The notes under the pieces were generated by a model, which saw only the letters and a program-made list of their open reading frames with translations, searched no databases and was not told the DNA's origin. Positions 57,987-64,000 of a DNA stretch of 64,000 bases are shown one piece after another. The translations under genes and the position numbers were made by a program. The DNA comes from Herbaspirillum sp. WKF16 (lineage in GTDB: Bacteria; Pseudomonadota; Gammaproteobacteria; Burkholderiales; Burkholderiaceae_D): the NCBI RefSeq assembly GCF_028993615.1, contig NZ_CP118632.1, forward strand, positions 1,116,001 through 1,180,000, written 5' to 3'. The number at the start of each line of letters is the position of its first letter. Positions within the stretch are counted from its first letter, which is position 1.

Positions 57987-58106
57987 ACCGGCTGCAACGG
58001 GATCCGCGCGGAAAACAAGACGGCGGCCGGCTTCTACGAGCTGCCGACACGCGCGGTATCCGGCATGGCGGAGGGAGACCCGCGAATTTCATAAGAAGTT
58101 GAATAA

Positions 58107-58784
58107 ATGACCACTATCCTGATCGTCGAAGACGAGCCGTCGATTGCCGAACTGATTGCGTTCACGCTCAAGGAAGCCGGCTGGTCCAGCTTTGTCGTCA
58201 ACAATGCCGCCGCCGCCTGGGACTTCGTCCAGCATCGCGCGCCGCAGCTGGTCCTGCTGGACTGGATGCTGCCCGACCGCAGCGGCCTGCACCTGCTCTC
58301 GCGCATCCGCGCCGATCGCCAGCTGCAGCAGCTGTCGGTCATCATGCTCACCGCCAAGAGCATGGAAGAGGACAAGATCGCCGGCCTCGACAACGGCGCC
58401 GACGACTACATCACCAAGCCGTTTTCCCCGCGCGAGCTGACCGCGCGCATCAAGGCGCTGCTGCGCCGCAAGAGTCCCGAGCACGCGCAGGAGATCATGT
58501 CGGCCGGCCCCATCACGCTCGATCCGGCGAGCTGCTCGGTCACCCTGTCGGGCGACAAGATCGACATCGGCCACGCCGAGTACAAGCTGCTGAAGTTCTT
58601 CCTGGCGCATCCGGATCGCGTGTTTTCGCGCAGCCAGCTGCTGGACCGGGTCTGGGGCGACCATGTGGTGATCGAGGAACGCACGGTGGACGTGCACGTG
58701 CTGCGCCTGCGCAAGGCCCTGCGCGATGCCGAGTTCCTCATCAAGACCGTGCGCAGCGTCGGTTACATGCTGTCGACCAAATAA
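58107..58784 (+). CDS. phoB: Phosphate regulon response regulator PhoB
   Basis: A 225-residue OmpR-class regulator. The receiver has the acidic pair in ILIVEDE, phospho-acceptor Asp52 (LVLLDWMLP), the conserved Thr in IMLTAK and Lys in YITKPFSP. The C-terminal winged helix (about 130-225) contains SQLLDRVWGDHVVIEERTV and VRSVGYML. It binds Pho boxes such as those before ppk1 and pstS. Confidence 0.95.
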   Translation: MTTILIVEDEPSIAELIAFTLKEAGWSSFVVNNAAAAWDFVQHRAPQLVLLDWMLPDRSGLHLLSRIRADRQLQQLSVIMLTAKSMEEDKIAGLDNGADDYITKPFSPRELTARIKALLRRKSPEHAQEIMSAGPITLDPASCSVTLSGDKIDIGHAEYKLLKFFLAHPDRVFSRSQLLDRVWGDHVVIEERTVDVHVLRLRKALRDAEFLIKTVRSVGYMLSTK

Positions 58785-58860
58785 GCCTCTTGGGCGACAA
58801 TAGGGCCTGTTGCGCCCGGCAACCCGCCGCGCGCTCCCCACGATTTTTCTTGCGATCTCA

Positions 58861-60171
58861 ATGAGTCCACAACTGCTGTTCTGGATTCCCGCCGTCCTGC
58901 GCCTGGTGCTGTGCCTGGCGGGAGCGGGAGTCATAGCGTTCTTCTTCGGCCTGGTGCCGGGCCTGGCGGCCGCCGTGCTGGGCGTGGGCGCGATGATGGT
59001 GACCCACCTGCATTACCTGTTCCGGCTCTCCAGCTGGCTGGACGATTCAGGCCAGTCGCGCCTGCCCGACGGCTGGGGCGCATGGACCGACGTCTATGCC
59101 CGCCTGTACCGCATGCGCCGCGACGACGAAAAGAACCAGACCGAGCTTGCCGAGTGGCTGGCGCGCTTCCGCCAGGCCATGAGCCTGCTGCCGGACGGCG
59201 TGGTGATCATGGACGACGTGCTGTTCCTGGAGTGGTGCAATCCGGCCGCGCAGCAGCACCTGGGCTTGAAGCTGGACCGCGACAAGGGCATGCGGGTGAC
59301 CAACCTGATCCGCAACCCGGCCTTCATCGACTACATCATCCTGGGCCGCTACGAGCAGCCGCTGACGCTGGCGCTGCATGAGCGCAAGCTGATCGTGCAG
59401 ATCATCCCCTTCGAGAACCGCCGCCAGATCCTGGTCACGCACGACGTCACCGAATCCGAACGCATCGACATGATGCGCCGCGACTTCGTGGCCAATGCCT
59501 CGCACGAGCTGCGCACGCCGCTGACGGTGATCAACGGTTTCCTGGAGATCGCCCTGGCCCAGCCCAGGCTGGACGAGCAGACCCGCACCGCGCACCTGAC
59601 CCTGATGACCGAGCAGGGCCAGCGCATGCAGAACCTGATCGACGACATGCTCACGCTGACCCGCCTGGAATCGATCGATTACCCGCTGCGTTCCGAGGTG
59701 GTGCGGGTGCAGGCGCTGCTGGAAGGCATCGCCGGAGAGGCGCGCGCGCTCTCGGCCGGCAAGCACGAGATCACGCTGGCCGTGAGCGGGCCGGACCTCA
59801 AGGGCAACGTCGACGAGCTGCGCAGCGCCTTCACCAACCTGGTCACCAACGCGGTGCGCTATACCCCGGCGGATGGACGCATCATGCTGCGTTGGGAGAG
59901 CGACGAGCGCGGCGCGCATTTCTCGGTGCAGGACACCGGCATCGGCATCAGCCCTGAGCACATCTCGCGCCTGACCGAGCGCTTCTACCGGGTCGACAAG
60001 AGCCGCTCGCGCGAGACCCAGGGCACCGGCCTGGGCCTGGCGATCGTGCGTCACGTGCTGCTGCGCCATCACGCCACGCTGGACATCCAGTCGGTGCCGG
60101 ATCATGGCAGCACCTTCACGGTATATTTCCCGGCGACCCAGACCATCGGGGATTTCGTGGGGTTCAAGTGA
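58861..60171 (+). CDS. phoR: Phosphate regulon sensor kinase PhoR
   Basis: A 436-residue membrane-bound histidine kinase. Two closely spaced N-terminal helices (residues ~5-50) with almost no periplasmic loop are typical of PhoR, which senses through PhoU/Pst. A PAS domain (about 100-205), HisKA with FVANASHELRTPL, and the HATPase with NLVTNAVRY, DTGIGI and GTGLGLAIV follow. It lies 76 bases after phoB. Confidence 0.95.
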   Translation: MSPQLLFWIPAVLRLVLCLAGAGVIAFFFGLVPGLAAAVLGVGAMMVTHLHYLFRLSSWLDDSGQSRLPDGWGAWTDVYARLYRMRRDDEKNQTELAEWLARFRQAMSLLPDGVVIMDDVLFLEWCNPAAQQHLGLKLDRDKGMRVTNLIRNPAFIDYIILGRYEQPLTLALHERKLIVQIIPFENRRQILVTHDVTESERIDMMRRDFVANASHELRTPLTVINGFLEIALAQPRLDEQTRTAHLTLMTEQGQRMQNLIDDMLTLTRLESIDYPLRSEVVRVQALLEGIAGEARALSAGKHEITLAVSGPDLKGNVDELRSAFTNLVTNAVRYTPADGRIMLRWESDERGAHFSVQDTGIGISPEHISRLTERFYRVDKSRSRETQGTGLGLAIVRHVLLRHHATLDIQSVPDHGSTFTVYFPATQTIGDFVGFK

Positions 60172-60175
60172 CAAG

Positions 60176-60206
60176 GGAAAAAGGATGCCGCGGCATCCTT
60201 TTTTAT
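60176..60206 (+). terminator. Terminator after phoR
   Basis: AAAAAGGATGCC-GC-GGCATCCTTTTTTATT: 9-bp stem plus T tract, directly after the phoR stop. The remaining ~240 bases to the next gene contain no gene or promoter I can name. Confidence 0.88.
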
Positions 60207-60448
60207 TGGCCGCGTCCAGGCCGGGCGCCGCCGGGAATGTTGCCAGAATTCCTAGGTAGAAATACGAATATCTGCACCACGGCCTTTTTGGCCACAATAC
60301 CACCGCGCGGGAATGGCCGCGGCCGCCGGTCCGCGCGGCGGAAACCAGAATGCCCCCGGTCCACGACGGGGGCGCGACCACAAGATCCGCCCGCCCGCAA
60401 GTTTCCTGGCTCCCAGAACCAACCAACAATTTTCCGCAGAGGGAAAAA

Positions 60449-62104
60449 ATGAATTACTTCGCCAACATGAAGATTGGCCGGCGCCTGGCGCTGGGCTTCG
60501 CCTTCATCCTCATCGCCGCCAGCGTAGTGGTTGCACTGTCCATCTGGCGCCTGCACGGCATCGCCATGGCTACCGAATCGATGATGGAAAAACCGCTGCT
60601 GAAGGAGCGCCTGGTGTCGGACTGGTACCGCACCATCCACACCAGCGTGCGCCGCACCACGGCCATCGCCAAGAGCTCGGATCCCAGCCTGGCGGCGTTC
60701 TTCGCCGACGACGCGGCGACCGCCACGCGCCAGTCCACCGAGCAGCAGAAGGCCATCGAGGCGCTGCTGAGCTCGGACAGCGAGAAAGAGGTCTTCACCA
60801 AGCTCTCCGCGGTGCGCAAGGACTACATCAAATACCGCGACGCCATCTCCAAGGCCAAGGCCGAAGGCCAGACCGGGGAGGCGGCGAAGATCCTGGCCGG
60901 CCCCTATGACGTCGCCGCCAAGGGCTACCTCGACCTGCTGCAGCAGCTGCTCAACGTGCAGCGCGCCGGCATCGACGGCATCGCCGGCGAGATCCAGGGA
61001 ATCTATGAGCAAAGCCGCAACCTGATGCTGGCGCTGGCGGCCTTGCTGGTGGCGCTGGGCTGCTTGTTCGCCTGGCGCCTGGCGGTGAGCATCACGCGTC
61101 CGCTGGAACGCGCGGTGAGCGTGGCCGAATCGGTGGCCGACGGCGACCTGACCGTGCGCATCGACGCCGCGCAGGCCGCGCGCCGCGACGAAACCGGCAA
61201 GCTGCTGCACGCGCTGCAAGCCATGACCGCCAACCTGGCCGGCATCGTGGGGCAGGTGCGCAGCGGCACCGACGCCATCGCCACCGCTTCGCGTGAAATC
61301 GCCGGCGGCAACCTCGACCTCTCGGCCCGCACCGAACGGCAGGCCGGCTCGCTGGAGGAGACCGCATCGGCCATGGAGGAGCTGACCTCCACCGTGCACC
61401 AGAACGCCGACAACGCGCGCCAGGCCAACCAGCTGGCCGCGTCGGCCTCGTCGGTGGCGCAGCAGGGGGGCGAGGTGGTGTCGCAGGTGGTGACCACCAT
61501 GGGATCGATCAACGAGTCCTCGCGCAAGATCGTCGACATCATCAGCGTGATCGACGGCATCGCCTTCCAGACCAACATCCTGGCCTTGAACGCGGCGGTG
61601 GAAGCCGCGCGCGCCGGTGAGCAGGGCCGCGGCTTTGCCGTGGTGGCGTCCGAAGTGCGCTCCCTGGCCCAGCGCTCGGCCTCTGCCGCCAAGGAGATCA
61701 AGGGCCTGATCGACGACTCGGTGGCCAAGGTCGGCACCGGCAGCGAGCTGGTGGGCCGCGCCGGCGCCACCATGCAGGAAGTGGTGGCCAGCGTGCGCCA
61801 CGTGGCCGATATCGTGGGTGAGATCACCGCCGCCAGCGGCGAGCAGAGCGACGGTATCAGCCAGGTCAACCTGGCCATCACCGAGATGGACCAGACCACG
61901 CAACAGAACGCCGCCCTGGTCGAACAGGCCGCGGCTGCGGCCGAGGCGATGCAGGAGCAGGCCGCGCGCCTGTCCGAGGTGGTCAGCCAGTTCCGCCTGG
62001 CCGGGCGCGACCAGGCCGCGTGGAGCGACCAGGCCCCGGCGGCGGCCCTGGCGACAGCCGCCGTGGTGGACATCACTCCGGCGCGGCCGGCGCTGCAGCG
62101 CTGA
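60449..62104 (+). CDS. Methyl-accepting chemotaxis protein 4
   Basis: A 551-residue chemoreceptor. Helix 1 at residues ~10-30 ([20 protein letters not shown]), a four-helix-bundle-type sensor of about 160 residues, helix 2 near 190-210 ([20 protein letters not shown]), HAMP and a signalling domain with [18 protein letters not shown]. The C-terminus (PARPALQR) lacks a CheR-docking pentapeptide. It lies between phoR and bcsA and is separated from both by terminators. Ligand unknown. Confidence 0.92.
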   Translation: MNYFANMKIGRRLALGFAFILIAASVVVALSIWRLHGIAMATESMMEKPLLKERLVSDWYRTIHTSVRRTTAIAKSSDPSLAAFFADDAATATRQSTEQQKAIEALLSSDSEKEVFTKLSAVRKDYIKYRDAISKAKAEGQTGEAAKILAGPYDVAAKGYLDLLQQLLNVQRAGIDGIAGEIQGIYEQSRNLMLALAALLVALGCLFAWRLAVSITRPLERAVSVAESVADGDLTVRIDAAQAARRDETGKLLHALQAMTANLAGIVGQVRSGTDAIATASREIAGGNLDLSARTERQAGSLEETASAMEELTSTVHQNADNARQANQLAASASSVAQQGGEVVSQVVTTMGSINESSRKIVDIISVIDGIAFQTNILALNAAVEAARAGEQGRGFAVVASEVRSLAQRSASAAKEIKGLIDDSVAKVGTGSELVGRAGATMQEVVASVRHVADIVGEITAASGEQSDGISQVNLAITEMDQTTQQNAALVEQAAAAAEAMQEQAARLSEVVSQFRLAGRDQAAWSDQAPAAALATAAVVDITPARPALQR

Positions 62105-62128
62105 GCCCGCGGGCAAGCTCATCCATGG

Positions 62129-62163
62129 ATGCCGGGCGCCGCAACGCGCCCGGCATTTTTTTA
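62129..62163 (+). terminator. Terminator after chemoreceptor 4
   Basis: ATGCCGGGCGC-CGCAA-GCGCCCGGCAT followed by TTTTTTTAT. Confidence 0.9.
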
Positions 62164-62380
62164 TCCCCTTCAGGAAATCCCCGATGGAAGGACGGCATGC
62201 CGGCCGGCAAAATCGGGCTGTGCGGGATTTTGTATTTTTGCCAATCTCCCGCAGGTGCTATTCCAACCGATGAGACTTGAATTCCTGTCATTTATTGGAT
62301 AGCTTTAGGAATCGCTGAAAAGTTATCCTGGCGCAATGCATCGGGAAAAAACTCCTGACAAGAAACAAGAACAGGCAACC

Positions 62381-64000
62381 ATGGCCACACCGGAGCGCGC
62401 ACCATCCCAGCCTTCGACATCGTCGCCACCCGCCGGCGCAGCAGCGCGCGGCGGGCGCCTGGCATCCCGGGCCGGCATGCTGGCGCTGTGGGGCGCGGTC
62501 ATGCTGGTGCTGCTGGCGGCGATCTCGGCGCGGGTCGACCTGGCCGCGCAATACGTCATGGCCGGCGGCGCCGTCGGCCTGATGCTGCTGATGCGCTCGC
62601 TGGGCTACGTGCGGCGCTTCCGCGTGTTCTTCCTGCTGGTCTCCAGTTTCCTGTTGCTGCGCTACCTGTGGTGGCGCACCTTCAATACCCTGGCCTACGA
62701 CAACTTCTTCGATTTCCTCTTCATGCTGGCGCTGTACATCGCCGAGGTGTATGGCGTATCGATCGCGCTGCTGAGCTTCTTCGTCAATATCCACCCGCTC
62801 AAGCGCGACTCCGTGCCGCTCGACTTCACGCCCGGCAAGCTGCCCACGGTGGATGTGCTGATCCCCACCTACAACGAACCCACCGAACTGCTGGAGGTCA
62901 CGCTGCGCGCCGCGCTGGACATGCGCTACCCGGCCAGCCACCTGCGCGTCTACCTGCTCGACGACGGCGGCACCGTGCAAAAGCGTACCCAGGCCTCGCC
63001 GGCCAAGGCGGCCGAGGCGCAGCAGCGGCACGTCGAATTGCAGGCGCTGGCGGCGCGCCACGGCGGCCATTACATCACGCGCGAAAAGAACCAGAACGCC
63101 AAGGCCGGCAACGTCAACGAGGCGCTGGCGCATTGCTCCGGCGACCTGGTGCTGATCCTCGACGCCGACCACGTACCCACCGTCGATTTCCTGGAGAAGA
63201 CCGTGGGCTTCTTCCAGCAGGACGACAAGCTTTACCTGGTGCAGACGCCGCACTTCTTCATCAACCCGGATCCGGTGGAAAAGAACCTCGACATGTTCGG
63301 CCGCATGCCGCCCGAGAACGAGATGTTCTACGCCGTGATCCAGCGCGGGCTGGACTTCTGGGACGGCGCCTACTTCTGCGGCTCGGCCGCGGTGATCCGG
63401 CGCTCGCACCTGGACGAGGTCGGCGGCATCGGCGGGGTCTCCATCACCGAGGACGCCGAGACCGCCATGAAGCTGCACGCCAAGGGCTACCGCAGCGCCT
63501 ACCTCAACGAGCCGCTGATCTCGGGCCTGCAGCCCGAGACCTTCTCCAGCTTCATCGTGCAGCGCCTGCGCTGGGCGCAGGGCATGGTGCAGCTGTTCCT
63601 GCTGCGCAATGTGTTCGCCATGAAGGGACTCAGCATCCCGCAGAAGCTGTGCTACTTCTCCAACACCTTCTACTGGTTCTTCAGCTACGCGCGCGTGATG
63701 CTGCTGCTGGCGCCGATGGCCTACCTGGTGCTGGGCCTGCGTTTCTACAACGCCAGCATCGCCGAGTTCTTCGCCTACGGGCTGCCGGCCATGGTCGGCG
63801 CCATCCTGACCTCGGACTACCTGTTCGGCCGCTATCGCTGGACCCTGATTTCCGAGCTCTATGAAATGCTGCAGTCGCTGTTCTCGCTGCAGGCCATCTT
63901 CATGGTGATCCGCAACCCGCGTGCGCCCAGCTTCAACGTCACGCCCAAGGGCGAGCACCTGGAGCACGACACGGTGTCCCAACTGGCCGGCCCGTTCTAC
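62381..64000 (+). CDS. bcsA: Cellulose synthase catalytic subunit BcsA (5' part, cut by window end)
   Basis: The first 540 codons of a family 2 processive glycosyltransferase that polymerises UDP-glucose and exports the glucan. A ~30-residue Pro/Ser/Ala tail is followed by N-terminal helices (LALWGAVMLVLLAAIS, YVMAGGAVGLMLLM, and LLVSSFLLLRYLWWR). Catalytic motifs are in order: LLDDGGT (D,DG), LILDADHVP (DxD), FFCGSAAVIRR, SITEDAETA (TED) and VQRLRWAQGM (QxxRW). More helices begin near residue 425. The PilZ c-di-GMP domain would lie beyond the window. ATG 62381 is preferred (AGG upstream); an in-frame ATG at 62336 would add 15 residues. Confidence 0.92.
   Translation, partial: MATPERAPSQPSTSSPPAGAAARGGRLASRAGMLALWGAVMLVLLAAISARVDLAAQYVMAGGAVGLMLLMRSLGYVRRFRVFFLLVSSFLLLRYLWWRTFNTLAYDNFFDFLFMLALYIAEVYGVSIALLSFFVNIHPLKRDSVPLDFTPGKLPTVDVLIPTYNEPTELLEVTLRAALDMRYPASHLRVYLLDDGGTVQKRTQASPAKAAEAQQRHVELQALAARHGGHYITREKNQNAKAGNVNEALAHCSGDLVLILDADHVPTVDFLEKTVGFFQQDDKLYLVQTPHFFINPDPVEKNLDMFGRMPPENEMFYAVIQRGLDFWDGAYFCGSAAVIRRSHLDEVGGIGGVSITEDAETAMKLHAKGYRSAYLNEPLISGLQPETFSSFIVQRLRWAQGMVQLFLLRNVFAMKGLSIPQKLCYFSNTFYWFFSYARVMLLLAPMAYLVLGLRFYNASIAEFFAYGLPAMVGAILTSDYLFGRYRWTLISELYEMLQSLFSLQAIFMVIRNPRAPSFNVTPKGEHLEHDTVSQLAGPFY

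Overview
The window is GC-rich chromosomal DNA from a betaproteobacterium. Gene content and order point to Burkholderiales, probably Oxalobacteraceae (Herbaspirillum-like): a tol-pal cluster with cpoB, zapB-zapA next to 6S RNA, queA-tgt-yajC-secDF, a ZTP riboswitch before glyA, and several large chemoreceptors. This placement is an inference from synteny; no rRNA is present. Almost all of the window is ordinary core chromosome. No insertion sequence, prophage, integrase or CRISPR array was seen. The one anomalous stretch is a 2.2-kb non-coding repeat array.

Layout. 1-4.9 kb: nitrate uptake. nasT (ANTAR antiterminator) is followed by a sigma54 promoter with an upstream NtrC-like site. The leader RNA carries an ANTAR-type hairpin and a terminator. 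Then come nrtA-nrtB-nrtD and a soluble protein combining a PilJ/NarX-like P-box with a degenerate chemoreceptor tip. 5-13 kb: small hypothetical genes, tRNA-Lys, and cpoB-pal-tolB-tolA-tolR-tolQ-ybgC. 12-18 kb: an SDR, riboswitch-controlled glyA, nrdR, 6S RNA, zapA/zapB, and a tRNA aminocarboxypropyltransferase. 18-22 kb: recG, whose promoter contains a full LexA box, and a DUF4153 membrane protein. 22-31 kb: queA, tgt, an acyl-CoA synthetase, yajC, secD, secF, tcdA. 31.2-33.4 kb: four and a bit ~0.5-kb tandem repeats. 33-40 kb: a DMT exporter, DUF4337 protein, katG, a PhnZ-like HD protein, an AraC regulator, 3-hydroxybutyrate dehydrogenase. 40.8-43.5 kb: olsB, a PlcP-like phosphoesterase and an Agt-like glycosyltransferase, tightly packed. 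43.9-50 kb: three chemoreceptors. 50-60 kb: sixA and ppk1, divergent from pstSCAB-phoU-phoB-phoR. 60.4-62.1 kb: a fourth chemoreceptor. 62.4-64 kb: the 5' part of bcsA, cut by the window end.

Two physiological themes stand out. One is nitrogen: a NtrC/sigma54 promoter followed by nitrate-dependent antitermination would let the nitrate transporter respond to both nitrogen limitation and nitrate. The other is phosphate: the complete Pst-PhoU-PhoBR module, polyphosphate kinase, and a likely phosphate-sparing membrane-lipid operon (ornithine lipid plus glycolipid in place of phospholipid) lie within 20 kb. Well-formed Pho boxes sit in front of ppk1 and pstS, and a weaker but correctly phased one sits in front of olsB.

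All functional calls rest on motif and family recognition by eye. No database search, alignment or folding program was run.
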